A DNA stretch of 9,309 nt. Source: an uncultured Bacteroidales bacterium. GTDB taxonomy: Bacteria > Bacteroidota > Bacteroidia > Bacteroidales > Muribaculaceae. Position numbers and translations under genes: made by a program. Below the pieces are notes generated by a model. That model worked only from the letters and a program-made list of their open reading frames with translations, ran no database searches and had not been told where the DNA came from. The stretch is taken from assembly GCA_947175585.1 (NCBI GenBank), contig CAMWNL010000039.1:1-9309 (forward strand). Reading direction: 5' to 3'. Below, one piece after another: positions 1-6,953 of this stretch; position 1 is the stretch's first letter; the number at the start of each line of letters is the position of its first letter.

Positions 1-22
1 ACGTGTTTAAGAGACCCCTCCG

Positions 23-526
23 ATGGCCCATCCCTTCGGAACATTTTCTTTAGCTAACCCTGTCTACCCGTTTGCTCGCGTCCGCACTACGCTTGCTAAG
101 GAACTCGCCCTCTATGTGATCATCTACAGCCCGATGCAGATGGCTTCAGACACTCCTGAAAACTACGCCGCTCATCCTGATGCGTTCCGGTTTATCAAAG
201 ATGTGCCTGTTGACTGGGAGAAGACTTTGGTGCCCGATGCGGTTATCGGCGACTATGTTGTGACTGTCCGTCAGGACCGCAACTCGTCAGACTGGTATCT
301 TGGCGCGGCAACTGACGAGAATGCCCGTGATCTTGATGTTAAGCTCGACTTCCTCGATCCCGGAGTTGAATACACGGCTCAGATTTATGCTGACGCTCCT
401 GAAGCAAATTGGGAGACCAACCCAACTGCATATACCGTTTCGGAGCAGACTGTAAAGTCAACTGACACTCTGCCCTTGAAATTGGCAGCCGGTGGCGGCA
501 CAGCGATCCGTTTCATAAAGAAATAA
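23..526 (+). CDS. GH97 family glycoside hydrolase, C-terminal part (partial or broken)
   Basis: This is the end of a glycoside hydrolase family 97 protein, the family of SusB alpha-glucosidase and related alpha-galactosidases acting in the periplasm. Residues 20-60 carry the conserved last barrel segment (RVRTTLAKELALYVIIYSP, then QMASD, ENY, FIKDVPVDW). Residues 61-167 match the family's C-terminal beta-sandwich (GDYVVTVRQDR, WYLGAATDENAR, final AIRFIKK). Full-length members are about 650-740 residues, so roughly 500 residues including the catalytic glutamates are absent. The frame cannot simply be extended upstream, because TAA at 8-10 is in frame. Residues 1-5 also do not fit the GGPxDxTPG-like motif I recall just before GTF. 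The ATG at 23 is therefore probably not a real start: either the gene is degraded, or the first 45 or so bases are a faulty contig edge. It sits 12 bases before the GH89 gene, as in an operon. Family is secure; intactness is not. Confidence 0.8.
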   Translation: MAHPFGTFSLANPVYPFARVRTTLAKELALYVIIYSPMQMASDTPENYAAHPDAFRFIKDVPVDWEKTLVPDAVIGDYVVTVRQDRNSSDWYLGAATDENARDLDVKLDFLDPGVEYTAQIYADAPEANWETNPTAYTVSEQTVKSTDTLPLKLAAGGGTAIRFIKK

Positions 527-538
527 ACCTGACTGTTT

Positions 539-2779
539 ATGAACAGATATTTTAGAAATTTGCTTTTGGCGGCCACTGCACTCTTAGCGGTGCAGTGTTC
601 GCCCGAAGACCCTGACACACGGGCAGCATCTGAACTGGCTGCCCGTGTTGTTCCGGATCTTGCCGGACGTATAGAGTTCGTCAAATGTGAGTCAACCGAT
701 GGTGTTGACCGTTTCTCGCTCCGCAGCGAGGGCGATCGTCTTGTCATTACCGGCAATAACGCCGGTGCGATGGCTGTCGGTTTGAACTACTATCTGAAGC
801 AGTACTGTCTGACAGAGGTGTCATGGTATGCCGACGAACCGGTTGAACTTCCGGCCGAACTTCCGGCAGTCGACGATGAAATCACTGTGGATTCACGTCT
901 CACCAACCGTTTTTTCCTGAACTATTGCACTTCGGGCTATAGCATGCCATTCTGGCAGTGGCGCGACTGGGAGCGCTTCATCGACTGGATGGCTCTTAAC
1001 GGTGTCAATCTGCCGCTTGCCACAACCGGTCAGGAGGCTATATGGTATAACGTATGGTCAAGACTCGGCCTTTCCGACGAGGAAATCCGGTCTTATTTCA
1101 CAGGTCCGGCTCATCTTCCGTGGCATCGTATGTGTAACCTCGACGGCTGGCAAAGTCCGCTCCCCAAAGAGTGGCTTGAAGAGCAGGCCGAACTGCAGAA
1201 ACGCATCATCACCCGTGAGCGCGAGCTGTCGATGCGTCCGGTTCTTCCCGGTTTTGCCGGACATGTGCCCGAAGCTTTCGCCAAGCGCTATCCTGACGCA
1301 ATAACGACTACTGTCAGCGAGTGGGGCGGTTTCCCGGCTGAATTCCGCTGCACATATCTTAGTCCTACCGACACGCTGTTTGCTGTTATTCAAAAAGAAT
1401 ATCTCGCCGAGCAGACCCGTCTATATGGCACTGACCATATCTATGGCATTGACCCCTTCAACGAGGTAGATCCTCCGACATGGAATCCTGATTCGCTCGC
1501 GATGATGTCACGAAACATTTTTGAATCTGTGACCGCGGTTGATCCGGAAGCCGTGTGGCTTCAGATGGCTTGGATTCTTTATGCCGATCCCGATCATTGG
1601 ACTCCTGTGACGGCCAAGGCCTATCTTCAGGGTGTGCCTCAGGGACGCATGATGCTCCTTGATTACTACTGCGAGCACACTGAGGAGTGGAAACTCTTTG
1701 ATTCGTTCTACGGTCAACCCTATATCTGGTGCTATCTCGGCAACTTCGGAGGTAACTCATTCCTCGCTTCGCCTATCAATGATGTCGAAAAGCGCATTGA
1801 TGATGTCCTCGCCAATGGCGGTTCAAATCTCTGTGGCCTCGGTTCTACCCTCGAAGGCCTCGACTTGAATCCGTATGTCTATGAATACGTATTGTCACAG
1901 GCCTGGAATCTGCCGTCCTCTTATGACGCGACACGCAATATCATCGACCGCCGAGTCGGCCGTGGTGATTCCAACGCCCGTCAGGCTTGGCAACTGTTGG
2001 TTGACAGTGTGTTCGTCCAGCCGTCATTGTGCGGTCAGGGTCCGCTGACCAACTGTCGTCCGACCATCGACGGTTTTGCCTGGTGGACGGTCAAACCCAA
2101 TATCGACTACCGTAATGTAAATCTTTTGCACGCATGGGGCAAGATGCTTGATGTCGACTCCTGTGATCGTGACAGCTATGTGTTTGACTGTGTCAACCTC
2201 GGCCGTCAGGCGTTGAGCAACTATTTCATCGCCGTGCGCGAGGATTTTGCCGATGCCTATCAGCATGGCGACATCGAGCGTCTGCGCGCTAAGGGCTCGG
2301 AAATAAAAGAGCTTTTTGCTGACTTGACTACGTTGCTACGCGGTCATTCCGGATTCTCGCTTAAAAAGTGGATTGACGATGCTCGCGCCCACGGTGTCAC
2401 TCCCGAGCAGAAGGACTATTACGAACGCAACGCCCGTACACTGATCACTATCTGGGGACCGTCGCAGGATCTGAATGATTATGCCAACCGTCAGTGGGCT
2501 GAGCTCAACGACAGCTACTATGCTCCCCGATGGTCAATGTTTGTCGACCGCGTGATTGCTGCGGCCGAGCAGGGCAAGAAATTTGACGAGCAGGAGTTCT
2601 ACAATGCTTCGCGTGACTTCGAGAACGCATGGATTGAGCCTTCAAACGCAATCAGGTATTTCGACCCGGTCGACGGTGTGGCCACCTCTCGCGCAATGTA
2701 CGAGAAATACGCTCCCCTCATCGAAGCACACCACGTGTCCCACGACCCGACATCACACCCTAACAAAAAACATTGGTAA
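539..2779 (+). CDS. Alpha-N-acetylglucosaminidase, GH89 family, lipoprotein
   Basis: This 746-residue enzyme belongs to GH89 (human NAGLU, Clostridium perfringens CpGH89), which removes terminal alpha-linked N-acetylglucosamine from heparan-type glycans or from GlcNAc-alpha-1,4-Gal caps of mucin. Domains follow the family plan: a small N-terminal domain (about 25-110), a barrel (about 118-455) and a helical C-terminal domain (about 458-735). The acid/base is E309 in IYGIDPFNEVDPP, matching E316 of human NAGLU. The nucleophile is E439 in GLGSTLEGLDLN, matching E446. Other family signatures are YCTSGYSMPFWQWRDWERFIDWMALNG split over 129-155 and WHRMCNLDGW (195-204). The N-terminus is a lipoprotein signal with C20 (AVQC, an atypical lipobox because of Gln at -1) followed by SPEDPD. 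Acidic residues there resemble the surface-export signal of Bacteroidetes lipoproteins, so display on the cell surface is plausible. It lies 12 bases after the GH97 fragment. The exact glycan cannot be read from sequence. Confidence 0.96.
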   Translation: MNRYFRNLLLAATALLAVQCSPEDPDTRAASELAARVVPDLAGRIEFVKCESTDGVDRFSLRSEGDRLVITGNNAGAMAVGLNYYLKQYCLTEVSWYADEPVELPAELPAVDDEITVDSRLTNRFFLNYCTSGYSMPFWQWRDWERFIDWMALNGVNLPLATTGQEAIWYNVWSRLGLSDEEIRSYFTGPAHLPWHRMCNLDGWQSPLPKEWLEEQAELQKRIITRERELSMRPVLPGFAGHVPEAFAKRYPDAITTTVSEWGGFPAEFRCTYLSPTDTLFAVIQKEYLAEQTRLYGTDHIYGIDPFNEVDPPTWNPDSLAMMSRNIFESVTAVDPEAVWLQMAWILYADPDHWTPVTAKAYLQGVPQGRMMLLDYYCEHTEEWKLFDSFYGQPYIWCYLGNFGGNSFLASPINDVEKRIDDVLANGGSNLCGLGSTLEGLDLNPYVYEYVLSQAWNLPSSYDATRNIIDRRVGRGDSNARQAWQLLVDSVFVQPSLCGQGPLTNCRPTIDGFAWWTVKPNIDYRNVNLLHAWGKMLDVDSCDRDSYVFDCVNLGRQALSNYFIAVREDFADAYQHGDIERLRAKGSEIKELFADLTTLLRGHSGFSLKKWIDDARAHGVTPEQKDYYERNARTLITIWGPSQDLNDYANRQWAELNDSYYAPRWSMFVDRVIAAAEQGKKFDEQEFYNASRDFENAWIEPSNAIRYFDPVDGVATSRAMYEKYAPLIEAHHVSHDPTSHPNKKHW

Positions 2780-2802
2780 TGTATGATGAAAAGTTAAGAA
2801 TG

Positions 2803-2849
2803 ATAAATAACGAAAGAGACTCGCGAAGCAAGTCTCTTTCGTTATTTAT
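2803..2849. terminator. Bidirectional terminator hairpin between converging genes
   Basis: A perfect 19-bp inverted repeat (arms 2803-2821 and 2831-2849) surrounds a 9-base loop, CGCGAAGCA, which can add a two-pair GC/GC mini-stem. It lies 23 bases past the GH89 stop and contains the stop codon of the facing CotH gene (2846-2848). It can therefore serve both strands. The T-rich tails are interrupted, but the stem is long and exact. Confidence 0.85.
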
Positions 2850-4378
2850 AGCGCTGTGATTTTGGTGTCGAGCCAGTTGAAGCGGGCTATATAGGCGGCG
2901 CGGAGGCGATCGACAGCCGCTCTATAGGAGAGAGCGCCTTCGAAGTTGGGGAAATCGGGTGTAGGCCAGAATGTCTGGTTGATTTCGGCTGACTCTCTGA
3001 TAGCGTCAAATGTGGCGTCAATGAAGTCGGGAATGGCTGATAGGGCCGGTTTGTGGAGCAGCCAGCGTTCCTTGACTCTGGCAACAAAGTCGGGGCTGGT
3101 GAAAAGTTCCTTGTAATACAGGCTCTCATTTATCAGCCATGTCTGATTGGAAGAAACGTTGCAGAGAGTGCCATAATCATAGTCCCATAGCGGCCCGGCC
3201 CGTAGAGCGCCGTTGCGGTCTTTGTGAAAGTAGCAGCTTTTGGGGTGGCAAGGTTCGGAATTCTGTAGGAGTTCGTTGGCTATCCACCAGTCGATAAATG
3301 AGTTGACGTCGATGACTCCGGAAATGTCAGATAGCGAGAATCCCGTAGCTAAAGAGCGCTCCAAGTCGTTGATATAGTCTTTGATATATTCAAAATGGAC
3401 AGAAGTCAGCACGTCTTCGTCGGGATCTTTGATGTTGACGGGCATATTGCGCAGGTCGGTGCGGAATTTATTGACTTCGTCGAAATAGCTGTCATATTCG
3501 AGAAGATAGCCACCGGTGCGAGACTCATCGTCGGTGTCATCCGGCTCTATCTCTGTGATGTTGACGCGATTTTTATCTATCTTAATCTGTTCGCAGAGGT
3601 AGTAGTTACCGATAAAATTGCCGTTGAATACCACGTCAACAAAGCGTCCGCGCGGAGTCCATCCGAGACCGTCGCTCATAGCGCGGCCTATTTCAAAGGC
3701 CACGGCGTTGCGCATCAGAGTTTTGTCGAGATAGTTTGCAAGAAGTACCCAGCGTTTATGCTTTGGCATACCCAGTATCTCGGTTTTGCTGTCGAGTTTG
3801 ATGGCGTAGGGCTTTTTGGCATAACTCCAGGTCGTGTTGCCTCGGCCTTTGTACTGCACTTTTTCTAAAGCAACGACATCGGTGGTGTCGGTGAAGATGC
3901 TGAGTCTACCGTTTTTAACCCAATCATCCTTGCCGGTGACTTCTTTAGGAGTCTCGACATATATCACCGGCAGGTCAGAGTAGCGCACGGCAAGTATGTA
4001 GTTCTGAGATTTGCCATCTATAGTAGTGACAGTGAGTGTCAAAGGCTGCGAAAGGTCGATTGCTGTATCTTCATCGAGAGTTATGTCGCCGATGCTGATA
4101 GCTCCCGGAGCTTCAGCTTTAAGCGATAGATGCCTGATGTCAACGTCGTAGGCCAACTTAACAGTGTAGGTGGAGTCGCCGGTCTTTTGCGCCTCAACTC
4201 CGTTGACAGTGAGGATATTGATTACTGGCTCGGCTTCCTGAGGTTCTGTCAGTTCAGGCGTGTCGGGGATTTCAGGAGCATCCGGTGTTGTGGGATCATC
4301 TGCACACGCCGTCATAGCTGATATGCATAGGATTATGGCATAGGTTAGTATCGTTATTATCGAAGAGCGTTTCGTCAT
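2846..4378 (-). CDS. CotH kinase family lipoprotein with N-terminal Ig-like domain
   Basis: This 510-residue protein has a lipoprotein signal (C25 in AMTAC, followed by ADD and a Pro/Glu/Asp-rich linker to about residue 51). Next comes a beta-rich Ig-like region (about 52-135, INILTVNGVEAQ to NYILAVRYS) of the kind often found in Bacteroidetes surface lipoproteins. The CotH domain follows (about 138-500). CotH proteins are atypical protein-kinase-like enzymes first known from Bacillus spore coat. Family motifs visible are KGRGNTTW (177-184), KKPYAIKLD (188-196), MPKHKRWVLLANYLDKTLMR (204-223), YYLCEQIKIDKNRVNI (259-274), GGYLLEYD (289-296), PKSCYFHKD (379-387) and GPLWDYDYG (395-403), the last carrying the paired acidic residues expected to bind metal. 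The gene is monocistronic with its own promoter and converges on the GH89 gene. Substrate is unknown; a role acting on surface proteins is inferred. Family assignment is firm, kinase activity is not demonstrated by sequence alone. Confidence 0.93.
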   Translation of the reverse strand: MTKRSSIITILTYAIILCISAMTACADDPTTPDAPEIPDTPELTEPQEAEPVINILTVNGVEAQKTGDSTYTVKLAYDVDIRHLSLKAEAPGAISIGDITLDEDTAIDLSQPLTLTVTTIDGKSQNYILAVRYSDLPVIYVETPKEVTGKDDWVKNGRLSIFTDTTDVVALEKVQYKGRGNTTWSYAKKPYAIKLDSKTEILGMPKHKRWVLLANYLDKTLMRNAVAFEIGRAMSDGLGWTPRGRFVDVVFNGNFIGNYYLCEQIKIDKNRVNITEIEPDDTDDESRTGGYLLEYDSYFDEVNKFRTDLRNMPVNIKDPDEDVLTSVHFEYIKDYINDLERSLATGFSLSDISGVIDVNSFIDWWIANELLQNSEPCHPKSCYFHKDRNGALRAGPLWDYDYGTLCNVSSNQTWLINESLYYKELFTSPDFVARVKERWLLHKPALSAIPDFIDATFDAIRESAEINQTFWPTPDFPNFEGALSYRAAVDRLRAAYIARFNWLDTKITAL

Positions 4379-4411
4379 AAGCCGTTATTTAGAATCATTC
4401 CATACAAAATA

Positions 4412-4442
4412 CAAAGATAATAAATAATCGCCTTTCAGACAA
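4412..4442 (-). promoter_or_regulatory. Bacteroidetes-type promoter of the CotH-family gene
   Basis: Read on the minus strand, TATCTTTG (4419-4412) fits the -7 element TAnnTTTG, and TTG (4442-4440) fits the -33 element, with 20 bases between them. Transcription would start near 4405, giving a leader of about 27 bases before the ATG at 4378. Both elements and the spacing match the consensus for the Bacteroidetes primary sigma factor. Confidence 0.75.
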
Positions 4443-4489
4443 TAAAAAAACATCGCCAGCCCTGTTATAAAGCATGTTTTCTGCGTGAT

Positions 4490-4717
4490 TTTTTTGACAA
4501 AAAGACAGAAAGACAGATGGTTGGGGATGATTTATGTTTTTATGTCTGATGTTTTGGGCAAGTGGTGCTATATTTTTTGACAAAAAGACAGATGGTTGGG
4601 GATGATTTATGTTTTTATGTCTGATGTTTTGTGCGAGCGGTGCTATATTTTTTGACAAAAAGACAGATGGTTAGGGATGATATTTTTGTTTTTATGTCTT
4701 TATGTCTGATGTTTTGG
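4490..4717. repeat. Intergenic array of three 75-83 bp tandem repeats
   Basis: Three direct repeats start at the T-run before GACAAAAAGACAG: unit 1 at 4490-4572 (83 bases), unit 2 at 4573-4647 (75 bases) and unit 3 at 4648-4717 (incomplete at its end). The order inside a unit is TTTTTTGACAAAAAGACAG, ATGGTTGGGGATGATTTATG, TTTTTATGTCTGATGTTTTG, then a GC-richer joint containing GGTGCTATA. Units 1 and 2 are nearly identical. Unit 1 carries an extra AGACAGAA in its left part; unit 3 carries an extra ATGTCTTT-type copy in its right part and small changes in the middle. AGACA on the left and TGTCT on the right of each unit are complementary, with CAAAA/TTTTG outside them, so each unit can fold weakly. 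The array lies between the terminator of the ABC operon and the promoter of the CotH gene. No function is known to me. Confidence 0.9.
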
Positions 4718-4752
4718 AGGGATTTGGGCGTTTTTTTGTATAGATTCTTGTA

Positions 4753-4797
4753 AAAAACACCGCAGCCCGAGTGGTGCGAGCTGCGGCGATGGTTTTT
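4753..4797 (-). terminator. Rho-independent terminator of the ABC-GntR operon
   Basis: A GC-rich stem pairs CCGCAGC (4760-4766) with GCTGCGG (4780-4786) around a 13-base loop, with outer pairing of AAAAAC (4753-4758) and GTTTTT (4792-4797). On the minus strand the stem is followed by TGTTTTTTA, a classical U-tract. It lies 22 bases past the stop of the last operon gene. Confidence 0.88.
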
Positions 4798-4818
4798 ATT
4801 GTGTGGTGATGGAAGCTC

Positions 4819-4971
4819 TCAGTCTGCCGATTCCTCTACATCTTCGATCTCGATGAGTTCAGACATCGGGATATGGGATGTTGATGTTGATCCAACGTAT
4901 GCAGCAAGGCCGATGCCTAAGGCAAAGATAATGACGATGGCGGTGATTATGGCGTAGGTTGTTTTTTTCAT
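4819..4971 (-). CDS. Small single-helix membrane protein, last gene of the ABC-GntR operon
   Basis: This is a 50-residue protein starting MKKTTYAI. Residues 6-27 form one strongly hydrophobic helix (AIITAIVIIFALGIGLAAYV), preceded by two lysines. A Ser/Thr-rich stretch and a very acidic tail (ELIEIEDVEESAD) follow. The charge pattern suggests the N-terminus stays in the cytoplasm and the tail faces the periplasm. The start at 4971 is chosen because it lies 10 bases after the GntR stop, the same spacing as at the other gene joints here, and because a basic residue pair followed by a helix is a sensible N-terminus. A longer in-frame extension (from 5154) would overlap the GntR gene almost throughout its extra length and is not credible. 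I do not recognise a family. Position in the operon suggests a small partner or modulator of the transporter, which is inference. Confidence 0.75.
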   Translation of the reverse strand: MKKTTYAIITAIVIIFALGIGLAAYVGSTSTSHIPMSELIEIEDVEESAD

Positions 4972-4981
4972 TGCTGTGGGG

Positions 4982-5356
4982 TTATTTTTGATTGTCAAGA
5001 TACTGTTGATACATTTCGGAGAGTTGTGCAGGGGTGATGTCGAGCATTGCGAGCTGACGGAAAACCGCCTGTACGCCATCGCCGAGCACTTCGCGGCGAC
5101 GCAGCTCGATAACTTTCTGCCTGGCATCTGGTGACGCGAAGAAGCCAAGGCCACGTTTGTTATATATTATTTCCAGGCCGGCGAGATAGTCGTAGGCTCG
5201 CATGACGGTGTTGACATTGACTTCGACCAGCGCCGCGTATTCTCGCACCGACGGGATGCGTTCATCGGGAGTGAAAACTCCTGTCAGCACCTTGTCGCAT
5301 ATATCGTCGGCGATCTGAAGGTAAATAGCTTTTGTGTTGTTATTAAAATCTATCAT
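4982..5356 (-). CDS. GntR-family transcriptional regulator, YtrA/YhcF-like
   Basis: This 124-residue DNA-binding protein has a winged helix-turn-helix at about 8-75. The family core is IYLQIADDICDKVLTG (11-26), RIPSVREYAALVEVNVNTVM (33-52) including the recognition helix, then RAYDYLAGLEIIYNKRGLG (53-71) and the wing end FFA. The rest (about 76-124) is only a short helical tail likely used for dimerisation. No ligand-binding domain is present, which is the mark of the YtrA subfamily. YtrA-type regulators normally repress the ABC-transporter operon that contains them and respond to envelope or antibiotic stress. Here the gene is 9 bases after the second permease and 10 bases before the small membrane protein, downstream of the transporter genes instead of at the front. 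Autoregulation is therefore likely but inferred. Confidence 0.93.
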   Translation of the reverse strand: MIDFNNNTKAIYLQIADDICDKVLTGVFTPDERIPSVREYAALVEVNVNTVMRAYDYLAGLEIIYNKRGLGFFASPDARQKVIELRRREVLGDGVQAVFRQLAMLDITPAQLSEMYQQYLDNQK

Positions 5357-5365
5357 GTGAGGAGT

Positions 5366-6139
5366 TTATAAGCGTTCGATTATTTCACTTTCTTTCATTC
5401 GGAAGTATGCCGTGATATAACAGAATACTGTCCAGCAGATGGGTGCGATTATTACCACTTTACCAACTATATAATTAGCTTCAGGAGTCACTAAGCCCTC
5501 TGGATTTAGAGCGAGAAAAGTATTTGAAACTGCCGTGAAAAATGCGACGGTCAGTACCGCAATGACGCCTGCAGTCTTAAGAAACGCATTTTTAGGAGCA
5601 ACGGTGCTTCCGAGGACAAAGGTAGCCTGAGCGGTCAACAACCCGACATAAAGCATGAACCCCTCATTGTCACGTTGCGGAAATTCCGACGGCAAGACGT
5701 AATGTAGACCTGGTAGATCGCCATAATAAGCTTTCGTGATAAGTACACGCAGTCCCTCGGCGATGGCAAAAGAAGTTAAAAACGCAATTGCAACGCCGAC
5801 CACATATATCAGCCAACGTGAGATATATTTCTCTAAGGTTGAAGATGGCGACATGAGAGTGTTGAGCCTATTGCCATTAGTAGTCATATCTTGCATAAAC
5901 AATGATGCTCCAAGGGTAAGGGTCAAAAAACCGAAATTACAAAAAATCATGTAAGCTGCCCCGGATTGATTATTTACATAGTTATGCGTGTTGGGGTTGT
6001 TGACTATATATAGCATTACGCTCAAAGTGGCAATCAGCACCACCCATTTCAGCAGCAAACTGCGCCCGTCGAGGATCAGCTCGCGTTTGAGACAATTGCA
6101 GAAACGTGTACAATCGAATATTTGAGATTGTTTTTTCAT
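5366..6139 (-). CDS. ABC transporter permease, second of a paralogous pair
   Basis: This 257-residue integral membrane protein has about six hydrophobic helices (roughly 28-46, 60-81, 106-128, 160-180, 188-208, 226-244). It is a clear paralogue of the gene just upstream. Shared blocks are SQxFDxTRFxNCLKR near the N-terminus, GASLFMxxMTxxGxRLNxLMSP (77-98), SFAIAE (123-128), QATxVLGSTxxPKN (171-184) and the C-terminal CYITAYxRxKESEIIERL. I chose the ATG at 6139, not the one at 6172, because MKKQSQIFD aligns with the paralogue's MKTVSQTFD and leaves a 10-base gap, whereas the upstream start would overlap the previous gene by 23 bases. It probably pairs with the other permease and the ATPase as an ABC-2-like exporter. 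Substrate is not readable; antimicrobial peptide or lipid-linked compounds are guesses based on YtrA-controlled systems. Confidence 0.85.
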   Translation of the reverse strand: MKKQSQIFDCTRFCNCLKRELILDGRSLLLKWVVLIATLSVMLYIVNNPNTHNYVNNQSGAAYMIFCNFGFLTLTLGASLFMQDMTTNGNRLNTLMSPSSTLEKYISRWLIYVVGVAIAFLTSFAIAEGLRVLITKAYYGDLPGLHYVLPSEFPQRDNEGFMLYVGLLTAQATFVLGSTVAPKNAFLKTAGVIAVLTVAFFTAVSNTFLALNPEGLVTPEANYIVGKVVIIAPICWTVFCYITAYFRMKESEIIERL

Positions 6140-6149
6140 GACTGCAAGC

Positions 6150-6953
6150 TTATAGGCGTTCGATGATCTCACTTTCTTTAAACCGGTAGTAGGCGGTGAT
6201 GTAGCAGAAGACTGCCCAGCATAGCGGTCCGAATTTTAAAATGTCAAGTAGGAGTTCTATAGCCTGCTCGTTAGGCCAGAGGCAACCCGGCTTATGAGCA
6301 ATATTATAGACGTTTATCCAGACTATAATCAACGCTATTGCCAACAGGATAAGCACACCGGAGGTTTTGATAAACGAGTTTTTAGGCATGATGGTGCTAC
6401 CGAGCACGTAGGTCGCCTGAGCCGCAATCATAAAACCCCATAGATAATACCAGTGCTCGGCCTGTGACTGGATTTCGAAGACACTGATATATCTCAGTCC
6501 GTTGACATTGCCGTAAAAAGCTTTAATGATCAGCAGGCGGAAAAATTCAGCGATAGCAAATGAGACAACAAATGCCACCGTCACGCAAATCACGCAAATG
6601 ACAATGCGGCTGAGATATTTTTCCAAATTTGAGGCGGGCGACATCAGCGAGTTGAGGCGTGTGCCTGCCGAAGTCATGTTTTCCATGAAAAGTGACGCTC
6701 CCAGCATACAGAATATGAAGCCGCAGAAGCGGAACATGGTGTATGAGCCGGCGAGTTGAATGTTTTCATAATCAATGTCGTAAGCATATCCAATGATTGT
6801 TTCAATCGGTTTGGTGACAAAATAGACCAGCAGGGTGGTGACGGCGATCATCAGCAACAATCTGAGCAACCATCCGCGCCCGTTAAGGGTGAGGTCGCGT
6901 TTGAGGCAGTTGCCAAAACGCGTCATGTCAAATGTTTGAGATACGGTTTTCAT
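6150..6953 (-). CDS. ABC transporter permease, first of a paralogous pair
   Basis: This 267-residue membrane protein has about six helices (roughly 29-46, 70-90, 114-136, 168-188, 197-216, 234-256). Its start overlaps the ATPase stop in an ATGA arrangement (6953-6950), which indicates translational coupling with the ATPase. It aligns over its length with the downstream permease. The last 30 or so bases of the two genes are nearly identical too, including the code for KESEIIERL, so they arose by tandem duplication. It differs from its partner mainly in the loop after helix 1 (about 50-70) and the loop after helix 5 (about 217-235). No solute-binding protein is encoded nearby, which fits export or sensing more than uptake. 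The pair plus one ATPase suggests a heterodimeric membrane part with two copies of the ATPase. Confidence 0.87.
   Translation of the reverse strand: MKTVSQTFDMTRFGNCLKRDLTLNGRGWLLRLLLMIAVTTLLVYFVTKPIETIIGYAYDIDYENIQLAGSYTMFRFCGFIFCMLGASLFMENMTSAGTRLNSLMSPASNLEKYLSRIVICVICVTVAFVVSFAIAEFFRLLIIKAFYGNVNGLRYISVFEIQSQAEHWYYLWGFMIAAQATYVLGSTIMPKNSFIKTSGVLILLAIALIIVWINVYNIAHKPGCLWPNEQAIELLLDILKFGPLCWAVFCYITAYYRFKESEIIERL

Noticed and set aside
385..756. Minus-strand 123-residue ORF across the GH97/GH89 joint
   Set aside because: It overlaps two clear genes on the other strand and its protein is low in recognisable features; it is a shadow frame.
3395..3868. 157-residue plus-strand ORF opposite the CotH-family gene
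   Set aside because: It is fully antisense to a well-supported gene with conserved motifs, has no promoter or recognisable family, and looks like a mirror of the codon pattern.
4395..4658. Minus-strand open frame with a 25-residue periodic repeat (SKNIAPLAQNIRHKN) over the tandem array
   Set aside because: It has no ATG (only TTG at 4658), it runs across the CotH promoter, and it stays open only because the repeat happens to be 75 bases long. No ribosome-binding context or family similarity is visible.
4490..4717. CRISPR array
   Set aside because: The repeated parts make up almost the whole unit with no variable spacers, there are only three copies with unequal lengths, and no cas gene is near.
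5736..5954. Plus-strand ORF inside the second permease, and a similar one at 6526-6759 inside the first
   Set aside because: The two resemble each other only because the permeases under them are paralogues; both are antisense shadows.
6140..6172. Longer N-terminus for the second permease (ATG at 6172)
   Set aside because: The extra residues have no counterpart in the paralogue and would overlap the previous gene by 23 bases; the ATG at 6139 aligns with the paralogue's start.
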